From Streptomyces cylindrosporus (GTDB lineage Bacteria > Actinomycetota > Actinomycetes > Streptomycetales > Streptomycetaceae), in NCBI RefSeq assembly GCF_022698165.1, contig NZ_JALDAY010000009.1, positions 62,001 to 126,000 of the forward strand: a stretch of 64,000 nt of DNA, written 5' to 3'. The notes under the pieces were generated by a model. It was not told the origin of the DNA and searched no databases. It was given only the letters and a program-made list of their open reading frames with translations. The translations under genes and the position numbers were made by a program. The first letter of the stretch is position 1. Every line of letters starts with the position of its first letter. Positions 1 to 8,167 of this stretch are shown in pieces.

Positions 1-1232
1 GTCGGACGTACGGCGGCGAGCGCGCGCCACACGTCCAGGTCGTCCTCTCCCCACGGCGCGTGCGCCCAGTCCGCGAGCAGATCGGGATCGCGGCGGGCGA
101 TCAGCGCCGTGCGCAGGCCGTCGGCGATGCGCCGCCTGAGCCGCACCACCGCCGGTGCCTGCGAGCCCGGCAGCAGCGGCCCGGCGTAACCGGTGGCGGC
201 CGCCGTCACCGCACCGGTCTCCAGCCGCCGCTCGACCACGTCCACGTCCGACTCGACCGGCACGGTCAGCCGGTACGGCCGCGACTCCAGCAGACCCGGC
301 CCCAGCACCCGGCGCAGCCGGGCCAGTTCGGCCCGCAGGGTCACCGGCGTCACCGACTCGTCCTCGTACAGCGCGCACAGCAACTCGTCCCCGGTCAGCC
401 CCTCCGGATGCCGGGCCAGCAGCACCAGGATCTCGCTGTGCCGGCGGCTGAGCCTGATCCTGCGGCCGCCGAGCAGCAGGTGCGCCTCGTCACGGCCCAG
501 CGCCGTCAGCTCGGGTGCGTCGACGGCGGGCAGCTCGGGGACGAGCAGCGCCAGCTGCGACTCGGCGGCGCGCGCGACCGCCTGCACGAAGCCCAGGCTG
601 TGCGGATGCGCGAGCCCGTTCCCGCCGGTGATGTCCACGGCACCGAGCACCCGCCCGGTGCGCGGATCGTGCACCGGGGCCGCCGCGCACGTCCAGGGCT
701 GCACCCGCCGGATGAAGTGCTCGGCCGCGAAGACCTGCACGGGCCGGTCCACGGCGACCGCCGTCCCCGGCGCGTTCGTCCCCACCGCGCTCTCCGCCCA
801 TCGGGCACCCGGCACGAAGTTCATCCGCCCCGCGTCCCGCCGGGTCGTCGGATGTCCCTCGACCCACAGCAGCCTGCCGTGCGCGTCGCAGACCGCGAGC
901 AAATGCTCCCCGTCGGCGGCGAAGGTCCCCATCAGCTCCCGGAACAGCGGCATCACCCGCGCCAGCGGATGCTCCGCCCGATAGGAACCCAGGTCACCGT
1001 CCATGAGCTCCACGTCCGCCGTGCCGTCGGGCCCCACGCCGGCCCGCGCGGAACGCCGCCACGACTCGGCCACCACCGAACGCACCGGCCGGGGCACCGT
1101 GCCCACCTCGGTGAACGTCTCGTGCGCGCGACGCAGCATCCGCGCGTGCTCTGCGGGGTCGGCCCCCGGCTCCAGGGCCACCCACGGATCGGTCAACTGG
1201 GCCTCCCCGAACGGTGATGCGACTGGGGACAT
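1..1232 (-). CDS. GAF-domain transcriptional regulator (partial, 3' end beyond window)
   Basis: The reading frame starts at an ATG at 1232 and stays open to the left edge, so the C-terminus is missing. The visible 410 residues have an N-terminal helical segment, a GAF-like ligand-sensing domain around residues 70-200 (containing GAVDITGG), and a winged-helix segment around residues 225-310 with the RLSRRHSEIL helix and the basic stretch LARLRRVLG. This arrangement is common in Streptomyces cytoplasmic regulators encoded beside aldehyde or alcohol dehydrogenases, so the target may lie just left of the window; that is inference. It is transcribed away from position 1232, and the next gene to the right lies on the same strand about 70 bp upstream. 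Confidence 0.82.
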   Translation of the reverse strand, partial: MSPVASPFGEAQLTDPWVALEPGADPAEHARMLRRAHETFTEVGTVPRPVRSVVAESWRRSARAGVGPDGTADVELMDGDLGSYRAEHPLARVMPLFRELMGTFAADGEHLLAVCDAHGRLLWVEGHPTTRRDAGRMNFVPGARWAESAVGTNAPGTAVAVDRPVQVFAAEHFIRRVQPWTCAAAPVHDPRTGRVLGAVDITGGNGLAHPHSLGFVQAVARAAESQLALLVPELPAVDAPELTALGRDEAHLLLGGRRIRLSRRHSEILVLLARHPEGLTGDELLCALYEDESVTPVTLRAELARLRRVLGPGLLESRPYRLTVPVESDVDVVERRLETGAVTAAATGYAGPLLPGSQAPAVVRLRRRIADGLRTALIARRDPDLLADWAHAPWGEDDLDVWRALAAVRP

Positions 1233-1303
1233 CGTCACTCCGGGTACGCGCTCCGACAACCGTTTCGACCACGCTCACCCGAACGAGGTCCCCGCCGCTC
1301 CCG

Positions 1304-1903
1304 TCAGGCGAAGTTGACCAGTCTGATGTACCGCGTCCAGTCCCAGTTGGGCCCGGGATCGGTGTGATCGGTGCCCGGCACCTCGTAGTGCCCCAGGATG
1401 TGCGCCCGGTCCTTGGGGATGCCGTACTTGGTGCAGACGGCCGCGGTGAGCCTCGCCGACTGCTCGTACAGGGCGTCGGTGAAGTAGGCGGGCTTGTCCA
1501 CCCAGCCCTCGTGCTCGATGCCGATGCTGCGGGTGTTGTAGTCCCAGTTCCCCGCGTGCCAGGCGATGCTCGCCTCGCGGACGCACTGCGCGATGTGTCC
1601 GTCGCTCGAGCGCACCACGTAGTGCGCGGACACCTTCTTCTGCGGGTTCTGGAAGATCGCGAGCGTGTCGGTGTACGTCTCCTGGGTGACATGGATGATC
1701 ACGTGGTCGATCGGATACGTCGAGGGGCGGCTCGACACCGTGTAGTTCGAGGCGCTCGCCGGCTGCCACTCGGCGCTCGGATAGTCGTCGGACTGGGCCA
1801 GCGCACCGGCCCGCGCGTCGGGGAGGAGCGCGTACGGTACGGCGGCGAGTGCGGCGCCCTTGAGGAACAGCCGCCGGGTGGTGCCGGGTCTTGCCCGCTC
1901 CAT
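1304..1903 (-). CDS. Secreted N-acetylmuramoyl-L-alanine amidase (Amidase_2 fold)
   Basis: A 199-aa exported zinc amidase predicted to cleave the lactyl-amide bond between MurNAc and the stem peptide of peptidoglycan. The N-terminus has a twin-arginine signal (TTRRLFLKGA) followed by a short hydrophobic stretch and an Ala-rich cleavage region, so Tat export is likely. AmpD-like zinc ligands are visible: His in DHVIIHVT, His in ILGHYEVPG, and Asp in HTDPGP, followed by the typical W-D-W. The IGIEHEGW strand is also typical. It is a single-domain protein of minimal length with no added cell-wall-binding domain. It lies 25 bp downstream of the acetamidase gene on the same strand and may be read through from it, but the functions look unrelated. 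Confidence 0.9.
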   Translation of the reverse strand: MERARPGTTRRLFLKGAALAAVPYALLPDARAGALAQSDDYPSAEWQPASASNYTVSSRPSTYPIDHVIIHVTQETYTDTLAIFQNPQKKVSAHYVVRSSDGHIAQCVREASIAWHAGNWDYNTRSIGIEHEGWVDKPAYFTDALYEQSARLTAAVCTKYGIPKDRAHILGHYEVPGTDHTDPGPNWDWTRYIRLVNFA

Positions 1904-1928
1904 GGAAACGTCGCCCTTCTGTCGATCG

Positions 1929-2942
1929 TCAGCGCCGCAGCAGCGCCGCGGTCTCGCGCAACTGCGCGTGCACGCCGCGGTGAGTCTCCCGCGCGGGCAG
2001 CCACTGTTTGCGGATCTTCGCCACGCACGTGTAGTTGGTGTCGCACACGTTGGCCAACGGCGACTCGACCGCCTGGGTCGCGAACTGGTAGGCGTCCAGT
2101 TCGCTGAACCCGTAGTCGCGCACCAGCCACTGGACCAGGTCCAGCTGGGATATCCGGAAGGCGTCCTCCAGCGGGCGGGCCGACCCCGTCGAGATGATGT
2201 GCGTGTCCGACTCGATGCGCGGCCAGGGAGTGGCGACGCCCTTGAGCAGCTCCACGATCACCACGGTGTTCATCGCGCACTCCACGGCGACCCCGCAGGT
2301 CTCGCCCTCGCCCTGCCGGGCATGTCCGTCGCCGAGGCTGAGCAGCGCGCCCTCCACGTTGACCCCGAGGTAGCAGGTGACGCCGGCCCGCATCTCGGGC
2401 GTGTCCATGTTGCCGCCGTGCGCGTCGGGCACCAGGGCCGAGCGGACCTCCAGGTTGGCGGGGGCCACGCCGACCGTGCCGTGCATCGGGTCCATCGGCA
2501 GCTCGGCCTCGATGTCGCTGTCGTGCGCCCGGAACAGCGCCGTGCGCCGGGTCCGGTCCAGCTGCCAGATCCACACCGTCTCCGGCAACGGCGGCTGCAG
2601 GGTGGCGGTGGTGTGTGTCGAGGTGAGCGCGCCGAACAGGGGCACCGTCGTCGACGCGGCCCAGTCGCGGGCCGGCTCGATCGACACGAAGTGCACGGCG
2701 ACCGTGTCACCGGGCTCGGCGCCCTCGACGTGGAAGGGCCCGGTCTGCGGGTTGAGGAACGGGAACTCGCACACCTCGGACACCAGGTCCTTCTCCGACC
2801 GCACCCGCCCGGCGAAGCAGTCCTCCGTGTACAGGTCGAGAACCGTGCCGGGCGCGATGCGCGCCACGGGCGGTGCGCCGCCGAACGTCCAGGCGTACTC
2901 GCCCGGTTCGGGCCGGACGGTCAGGATCCGAGGGTCGCTCAT
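1929..2942 (-). CDS. Acetamidase/formamidase family protein
   Basis: A 337-aa cytoplasmic amidohydrolase of the FmdA/AmdA family, which releases ammonia from formamide, acetamide or related short amides. Family features include the VHFVSIEPARDW strand, the EAELPMDPMHGTVGVAP segment, GGNMDT and the LSLGDGHARQGEGE metal-site region, in the usual order and at the usual length. The start is taken as the ATG at 2942, which overlaps the permease stop in an ATGA arrangement, so the two genes are translationally coupled. A transporter plus an amidase suggests uptake and deamidation of an amide or amino-acid derivative for nitrogen; the actual substrate cannot be read from the sequence. Confidence 0.88.
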   Translation of the reverse strand: MSDPRILTVRPEPGEYAWTFGGAPPVARIAPGTVLDLYTEDCFAGRVRSEKDLVSEVCEFPFLNPQTGPFHVEGAEPGDTVAVHFVSIEPARDWAASTTVPLFGALTSTHTTATLQPPLPETVWIWQLDRTRRTALFRAHDSDIEAELPMDPMHGTVGVAPANLEVRSALVPDAHGGNMDTPEMRAGVTCYLGVNVEGALLSLGDGHARQGEGETCGVAVECAMNTVVIVELLKGVATPWPRIESDTHIISTGSARPLEDAFRISQLDLVQWLVRDYGFSELDAYQFATQAVESPLANVCDTNYTCVAKIRKQWLPARETHRGVHAQLRETAALLRR

Positions 2943-4423
2943 TGCTGCGCTGCTCCGTTCTGTGCGGGGCCGGTGAGGGCGGGTTCGTCGAGATGGACAC
3001 GGGCGGTCTCGGCTATGCGCTCGGGGTGCCGCCGCATCAGCACGAACAGCACCACGAGTCCCAGCGCCATCCATATCCCGACGACGGGTCCGGCGTATGA
3101 CACCGGTGCGGTCAGTTCGGTGACGAAGTCGAAGACGGGCAGTCCGGCCGCGGTCAGCAGCGCGGGCACGAACGTGACGATCCCGAGTACGGGCAGCAGC
3201 AGGTGCCGTACCGGCTTGAGCAACTCCCGTCTGCGGCGCAGGAAGTAGCCGGCACACGCGAGGTTCACCACGATGTAGACGCCGATCACGACCGTCACGA
3301 TCATCGTGGCGAGCAGCAGGAACGCGGTCACCGGGTCGTAGCCGAGGCCCAGCCCGAGCACCGCGCCGACGGCCACGACCGTCTGCACGGCGATACCGGC
3401 GACGGGGGAGCGGTACCTGGGATGCAGCGACGCGAAGAGGCCGGGCAGGACCCGGATGCGGGCCAACGCGAAGGCCGTCCGCGTCGAGACGTTGGCGCAC
3501 GCGTTGGCGTTGGCGATGGTCGAGTTGACCACGGCCAGGAACACCAGCACCCAGAACAGGCCGAACGACGCCCGGGCCACGCCCTCCCACGACGCCTCGC
3601 CGGACGCCCCGAACGTCGCGAAGCGGTCCGGCCCGAAGTACACCGTCATGGCATAGGTGGTGACCACGTAGAAGAGGCCGATCGCGAGGGCCGCGCCGAG
3701 GACCGCGCGGTGCACCGTGCGGCGCGGGTCGCGGGTCTCCTCCGCGAGCGGTGCGGCGGCCTCGAATCCGGCGAAGGCCAGCACCGTGTACACGGATCCG
3801 GCGAAGACCCCGCTGACACCTTCGTAACCCTCGGCGGTGTGCGAAGTCCCGAACACCGAGAGGGTGTTGTCCCCTCCCGCCTCGGCGATCAGCCAGACGG
3901 CGAACACCAGGAAGACGAGGATCTCGAAGACCCCGAGGACCGTGCCGAGGCGGGCGGAGGCACGCACCCCGAAGTACCCGGCCGCCGCGATGACCGCCGC
4001 ACCCGCGAGCGCCCACGGCCACCACAGGTCGGCCGGGTAGGAGGACCACTCGTCGTGCAGCGTGCCCGCGGTCGTGAAGCCCAGCTGCAGGAGCAGCAGC
4101 GGAGGGACGAGAGCCTCCACGAACACATAGCCCCAGCCGACGAGGAAACCGACAGTGGGATGCAGCCCCCGCGCGGCGTACGTGGACACCGAGCCCGCGG
4201 CCGGGAGTTCGCGCGCCAGCTCCGCCACGCAGGACGCGGTGAACAGACAGGCCACCAGCGCGACCAGCACCGCCAGCGGCAGGCTTCCGCCGGCGAAGGC
4301 GGCACCGGACGGAATCGACGCGGCCACCGCGGCGGCCGGCGCCATGGCCGTGATGCTCTGGAACAGGACCTCGCGCAGCCCGATCGCGTCCCGCCTCAGC
4401 CCTGCCGCTGCTTCCCCCGCCAT
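2939..4423 (-). CDS. APC-family amino acid/amine permease
   Basis: A 494-aa integral membrane protein of the amino acid-polyamine-organocation superfamily with about 12 hydrophobic segments. The first helix carries the family pattern FQSITAMAPAAAVAASIP, and the segment GFEAAAPLAEETRDPRR between later helices is a hallmark of the family. The start is the ATG at 4423 behind the ribosome site GGGGGATTCAC. Longer upstream reading is in frame but lacks a good start. It overlaps the acetamidase gene by 4 bp, so the permease is the first gene of that operon. Its promoter must lie in 4424-4742, which also holds three 23-bp tandem repeats. The substrate is probably an amino acid, amine or amide, judged only from the partner gene. 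Confidence 0.9.
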   Translation of the reverse strand: MAGEAAAGLRRDAIGLREVLFQSITAMAPAAAVAASIPSGAAFAGGSLPLAVLVALVACLFTASCVAELARELPAAGSVSTYAARGLHPTVGFLVGWGYVFVEALVPPLLLLQLGFTTAGTLHDEWSSYPADLWWPWALAGAAVIAAAGYFGVRASARLGTVLGVFEILVFLVFAVWLIAEAGGDNTLSVFGTSHTAEGYEGVSGVFAGSVYTVLAFAGFEAAAPLAEETRDPRRTVHRAVLGAALAIGLFYVVTTYAMTVYFGPDRFATFGASGEASWEGVARASFGLFWVLVFLAVVNSTIANANACANVSTRTAFALARIRVLPGLFASLHPRYRSPVAGIAVQTVVAVGAVLGLGLGYDPVTAFLLLATMIVTVVIGVYIVVNLACAGYFLRRRRELLKPVRHLLLPVLGIVTFVPALLTAAGLPVFDFVTELTAPVSYAGPVVGIWMALGLVVLFVLMRRHPERIAETARVHLDEPALTGPAQNGAAQQ

Positions 4424-4582
4424 GTGAATCCCCCTCAATTCACGCCGACTTGCCAGGCTCCCCAGGTCCCGCCGGGTGTGCCTCGCGTGAATCACGGTAC
4501 GGCGCTTGCCGGTTGGGCAGAAGGGCGCGGCGAGGTTCCGTGGACGACGACGGAATTGTGGAAAACTCCGCCACTCGATCGG

Positions 4583-4658
4583 GTGAAGCAGGGTCGTGAC
4601 ATGGCGTGAAGCAGGGCTGTGGCATGGCGTGAAGCCGGGTCGTGACATAGCGTGAAGG
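4583..4658. repeat. Three 23-bp tandem repeats in a divergent promoter region
   Basis: Unit 1 (4583-4605), unit 2 (4606-4628) and unit 3 (4629-4651) each begin GTGAAGC and contain GGGTCGTGACAT or a close variant; a fourth partial unit GTGAAGG follows. Units 1 and 3 differ at two positions, and unit 2 has its own few changes. The array lies between the permease operon (leftward) and the nitrobindin gene (rightward), in the only long gap here, so it is a candidate array of regulator-binding sites. No known operator was recognised. The rest of 4424-4742 holds nothing that looks coding. Confidence 0.85.
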
Positions 4659-4742
4659 CGATCCCGGCGAGGCTTGCGCGCCAGCGACGGGAGGGGACCC
4701 CTAGGCTCTCTCCCGGCACCGGCACAACTCTGGAGCGCAGAC

Positions 4743-5288
4743 GTGTTCGACCCCGCACCGGAACTCCCGTACCCCGACGGCCACCGGCCCGACGAGGCAC
4801 CCGCACCGCACCCGCTGCTCGCGCCGGTGCTCGGTCTGCTGGGTACGTGGCACGGCCCGGGCCGGGGCGGATATCCCACGCTCGACGGGGACTTCGCGTA
4901 TGCGCAGCAGGTCGGCTTCAGTCACGACGGCCGTCCCTTCCTCCGCTACGAGGCCCGGGCCTGGCTGCTCGACGCCGACGGCACGCCGCTGCGTCCGGCG
5001 GCTCGGGAGAGCGGCTGGTGGCGGCTGCAGCCCGACGGCCGGGTGGAGGCGCTGATCACCCAGCCCACCGGCATCGCGGAGATCATGGTCGGTCACGCCA
5101 CGGAGGACACGGTCGACCTCTCGACCCACGAGGTCGCGCTTACCCCCACCGCCAAGCAGGTCGACGCGACCCGCCGCCGCTACACCCTGACCGACGGCGG
5201 CGACACCCTCACGTTCGTCCACGACCTCGCGGCGGTCGGCCGGCCGTTGCAGCACCATCTCTCGGCGACGCTGCGGCGCGAGCGGTAG
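4743..5288 (+). CDS. Nitrobindin-type haem-binding beta-barrel protein (FABP/DUF1794 family)
   Basis: A 181-aa cytoplasmic protein of the nitrobindin family, often annotated 'FABP family protein'. Family members bind ferric haem in a 10-stranded barrel and can isomerise peroxynitrite to nitrate. The diagnostic glycine pattern near the N-terminus, GTWHGPGRGGYPTL, is present, followed by the ESGWWRL and ITQPTGIAE strands and a C-terminal H-H-L-S-A-T-L-R-R region that would supply the proximal histidine. The start is set at GTG 4743, seven bases after GGAG. An upstream ATG at 4674 in the same frame adds residues outside the family and lacks a ribosome site. It is monocistronic and divergent from the permease operon, with the 23-bp repeats upstream. 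Confidence 0.88.
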   Translation: MFDPAPELPYPDGHRPDEAPAPHPLLAPVLGLLGTWHGPGRGGYPTLDGDFAYAQQVGFSHDGRPFLRYEARAWLLDADGTPLRPAARESGWWRLQPDGRVEALITQPTGIAEIMVGHATEDTVDLSTHEVALTPTAKQVDATRRRYTLTDGGDTLTFVHDLAAVGRPLQHHLSATLRRER

Positions 5289-5312
5289 GTCCGGTTCGCG
5301 CGGCGAGCCGGC

Positions 5313-6521
5313 TCAGTCCCGCTCGCCCACCACGGCCGGGTCGTCCAGCACCGCACGCACCACCGAGTGCGCCGCGCCCAGCAACGGTCCCTCCGGTCCC
5401 AGCCGCGACACCGACACCGGGCAGGCGGGACCCGCGGTGCGGCGGTCCAACTCGGCTTCCAGCGAAGGCAGCAGCCAGGGCGCCAGCCCGGCCAGCGCGC
5501 CGCCCAGCACCACGCTCTCGGGGTCCAGCAGATTGACCGCCCCGGTCAGCGCGATGCCGAGCGCCTCGCCGGCGTCCCGCAGCGCACGCCGTACCTCCGC
5601 GTCGCCCTCCGCGGCCCGGCCCGCGAGCAGCCCGACCCGGTCCTCGCCCGGCTCCAGGCCCGCCGCCCGCAGTACGGCCTCCTCACCGGCGTACTGCTCC
5701 AGACACCCGAGCCCGCCGCAGGGGCAGGCGGGCCCGTCCGGTCGCACCGGCACATGCCCCAGCTCGCCCGCGAAACCGCGGGTCCCGCGCAGCAGCCCAC
5801 CGGCCACGACGACCGCGGCACCGATGCCGATCTCCGCGGAGACGTGGAGGAAGTCGAGCGGGGTGCCCTCGCCGAGCCAGAGTTCGGCGAGCGCGCCGAA
5901 GTTGGCCTCGTTGTCGACGGTCAGCGGGATGTCGTCGGGCAGCAGGGCGCCGAGGTCCGTGTCGTGCCAGTCCAGGTTGGGGGCGCGGACGACGGTACGG
6001 GCGTCGCGGGCCACCAGGCCCGGCACGGCCACCGCGAGCCCCGCGGGCCACAGCCCCTCGCCCTCCGCCTCGGCGACGACCCGGCGCACCAGCTCGGTGA
6101 GCTCCGCGACGACGGGCTCGGGGGAGCCGCCGCGGTTCGCACCGTGTCGCACGGCACGCGCGCGTACCTGTCCGCGCAGGTCGACCGCGCAGACGGCGAG
6201 GTGATCGACGCCGATCTCGGCGCCGATCCCGGCGGGACCGTGCCCGCTCACGGCGAGCGCCGAGCCCGGGCGGCCCACCCGGCCGGGCCGCTCGGGGCCG
6301 AGTTCCTCCAGCAGACCCGTGCGTATGAGCTCGTCGACGAGGGTCGAGACCGCGGCACGCGTCAGGCCGATGCGCGAGGCGACCGCGGCGCGGGAGAGTG
6401 GCCCCTCGGCGTTCACGGCGTGCATCACCCGGGCGAGATTGCGCCGGCGCATGCCCTGCTGGGTGTCGGGCAGCGCCCGGCCGGGACCGGCCGGGTGTAC
6501 CTCGTGCAGCGGTGCGGTCAT
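5313..6521 (-). CDS. ROK-family transcriptional regulator (xylose-type repressor)
   Basis: A 402-aa regulator with an N-terminal winged helix-turn-helix (about residues 24-85, LSRAAVASRIGLTRAAVSTLVDEL) and a C-terminal ROK sugar-kinase-like domain. The zinc-binding signature CPCGGLGCLEQYAG is intact. ROK regulators of this build bind a sugar or sugar phosphate and repress neighbouring catabolic genes. The gene sits 10 bp downstream of xylB, on the same strand, and opposite xylA, so it probably works as the xylose repressor. The tandem 21-bp repeats between xylB and xylA are the obvious candidate operator. Confidence 0.9.
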   Translation of the reverse strand: MTAPLHEVHPAGPGRALPDTQQGMRRRNLARVMHAVNAEGPLSRAAVASRIGLTRAAVSTLVDELIRTGLLEELGPERPGRVGRPGSALAVSGHGPAGIGAEIGVDHLAVCAVDLRGQVRARAVRHGANRGGSPEPVVAELTELVRRVVAEAEGEGLWPAGLAVAVPGLVARDARTVVRAPNLDWHDTDLGALLPDDIPLTVDNEANFGALAELWLGEGTPLDFLHVSAEIGIGAAVVVAGGLLRGTRGFAGELGHVPVRPDGPACPCGGLGCLEQYAGEEAVLRAAGLEPGEDRVGLLAGRAAEGDAEVRRALRDAGEALGIALTGAVNLLDPESVVLGGALAGLAPWLLPSLEAELDRRTAGPACPVSVSRLGPEGPLLGAAHSVVRAVLDDPAVVGERD

Positions 6522-6531
6522 GCCCCCGTCC

Positions 6532-7977
6532 TCAACGGCTGTCCGTGCTCCGCTCCAGCAGCGGGGCCGCGTCGGAGAGTACCCCGGCGATCCTGGCCAG
6601 CGTCGCCTCGTCCCGCTGCACCGGGTCCAGCACCGGTCCCGCGGCCGTGTTCCAGCGCCGGGCGACCGCCGCCGGATCCTCGCCGGTCAGCAGGCCGGCC
6701 GCCTGGGCGGCGGCACCGAGCGCGACCAGCTCCCTGGCCTCCGGGATCTGGACCGGGCGGCCCGACAGGCGCCGTACCGTCTGCTGCCAGGCCGTGCCCC
6801 GGGCGCCGCCGCCGATCAGCAGCAGGGGGGCGGAGCGGTCGGCGTCCTCGTCGAGGACCAGGTCCAGGGCGCCCAGCAGCGAGTGCACGGCGCCGTCGTA
6901 GGCCGCCTGGAGCAGCTGTCCGGCGGTCGTGTCGTGGCGCAGGCCGTGCAGCAGGCCCGAGGCGGCCGGGAGGTTGGGGGTGCGCTCGCCGTCGAGGTAC
7001 GGCAGGAGCGTTACGGCGCCGGTGGGCTCCACGGCCTCGCGGTCCAGGCCCAGCAGGGCGGCGACGCGGTCGACGGCAAGGGTGCAGTTGAGGGTGCAGG
7101 CCAGCGGCAGCCAGTCCCCGTGCGCGTCGGCGAAACCGGCCACCGTGCCGGTCGGGTCGGCCGGGCGGCGCTTGGAGACGGCGTACACCGTGCCCGAGGT
7201 GCCGAGGCTGAGCACCGGTGTGCCGGGACGCAGCCCGAGCCCCAGCGCGGCGGCCGCGTTGTCACCGGTGCCGGGCGCGACCAGCGTGCCCTTGGAGAAC
7301 GGCAGGTCGTGGCTGTCGCGCACGGTGCCCGCGATCTCGCCCGGCCGGACCACACGGGGCAGCAGCGCGGGATCGAGGCCGACGTGCGCGAGGGTCTCTT
7401 CGTCGTACGACTCCGTCCCGGACGCCCACCAGCCCGTACCGGAGGCGTCGCCGCGGTCGGTCGTGCCCTGACCGGTCAGGCGCTCGGTGAGGTAGTCGTG
7501 GGGGAGCCGCACCGCCCTGGTCGCGCGCACCGCCTCCGGCTCGCTCTCGACCAGCCAGGCCCACTTCGTGACCGTGAAGGACGCGCCGGGCACGCTCCCG
7601 GTGCGCTCCGCCCAGGCCTTCGCGCCGCCCAGCTCCTCGATCAGCCGGCGGGCCTGCGGCGCGGAGCGCACGTCGTTCCACAGCAGCGCCGGCCGTACCG
7701 GCTCGCCCCGCTCGTCCAGCGTGACGAGGCCGTGCTGCTGTCCGCCGATCGACACCGCGGCAGCCTCGTGCGCCGCGTCGCCGCACTGGTGCAGCGCCTC
7801 GCACAGGGCGTCCCACCACTGGCGCGGGTCGCTCTCGCGGCCTGCCCCGGAGGACACGGTGTGCGGCGCCTGGCCGCTCGCGACGACCTGACCGGTGGCC
7901 GTGTCGACGACGAGCGCCTTGGTGGACTGGGTGGACGTGTCCACGCCGACGACGAGCGGACCCTCGGCTGCTGACAT
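6532..7977 (-). CDS. xylB: Xylulokinase
   Basis: A 481-aa FGGY-family kinase that phosphorylates D-xylulose to xylulose 5-phosphate, feeding the pentose phosphate pathway. Visible family parts are the N-terminal phosphate-binding strand VVGVDTSTQSTKALVVD, the GGQQHGLV loop with a catalytic-region Asp downstream (LLWNDVRS), the GTGDNAAAALGLG motif and the C-terminal GGGARG adenosine loop. The start at ATG 7977 has GGGAG upstream; an in-frame upstream start at 8004 looks worse. It is divergent from xylA, a usual arrangement for Streptomyces xylose genes, and is followed by the ROK regulator 10 bp downstream. Confidence 0.95.
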   Translation of the reverse strand: MSAAEGPLVVGVDTSTQSTKALVVDTATGQVVASGQAPHTVSSGAGRESDPRQWWDALCEALHQCGDAAHEAAAVSIGGQQHGLVTLDERGEPVRPALLWNDVRSAPQARRLIEELGGAKAWAERTGSVPGASFTVTKWAWLVESEPEAVRATRAVRLPHDYLTERLTGQGTTDRGDASGTGWWASGTESYDEETLAHVGLDPALLPRVVRPGEIAGTVRDSHDLPFSKGTLVAPGTGDNAAAALGLGLRPGTPVLSLGTSGTVYAVSKRRPADPTGTVAGFADAHGDWLPLACTLNCTLAVDRVAALLGLDREAVEPTGAVTLLPYLDGERTPNLPAASGLLHGLRHDTTAGQLLQAAYDGAVHSLLGALDLVLDEDADRSAPLLLIGGGARGTAWQQTVRRLSGRPVQIPEARELVALGAAAQAAGLLTGEDPAAVARRWNTAAGPVLDPVQRDEATLARIAGVLSDAAPLLERSTDSR

Positions 7978-8085
7978 CGGGCTCTCCCTTTTTCCGCGGC
8001 TCACCAGGATGTTCCCTCACACACACCCTGACTCTCTTCCCAGGGATGCGTCCGCATACTAATTTGTAAACCGCCATGACGAAAT

Positions 8086-8148
8086 AGTCGCAAGCATGCG
8101 CGCGACAGTCGTAAGCAAGCGCGCAACAGTCGTAGACAAGCGTCGCAA
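8086..8148. repeat. Three 21-bp tandem repeats in the xylB-xylA intergenic region
   Basis: Units 8086-8106, 8107-8127 and 8128-8148 each begin AGTCG and share the pattern AGTCGYAAGCAWGCGCGC, with the third unit diverging at its end. The period is 21 bases, about two helical turns, so repeated sites would lie on one face of the DNA. The array ends about 20 bp before the xylA start and lies beside the AT-rich stretch CTAATTTGTAAA (near 8058-8070), which may hold promoter elements. Given the neighbouring ROK gene, the most natural reading is a multi-site operator. Confidence 0.8.
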
Positions 8149-8167
8149 TCGAGCAAGGAGCCGCGGC

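Noticed and set aside
8096..8167. N-terminal extension of XylA (frame open from 8096)
   Set aside because: The extension merely translates the 21-bp repeats; the AAGGAG site and family length place the start at 8168.
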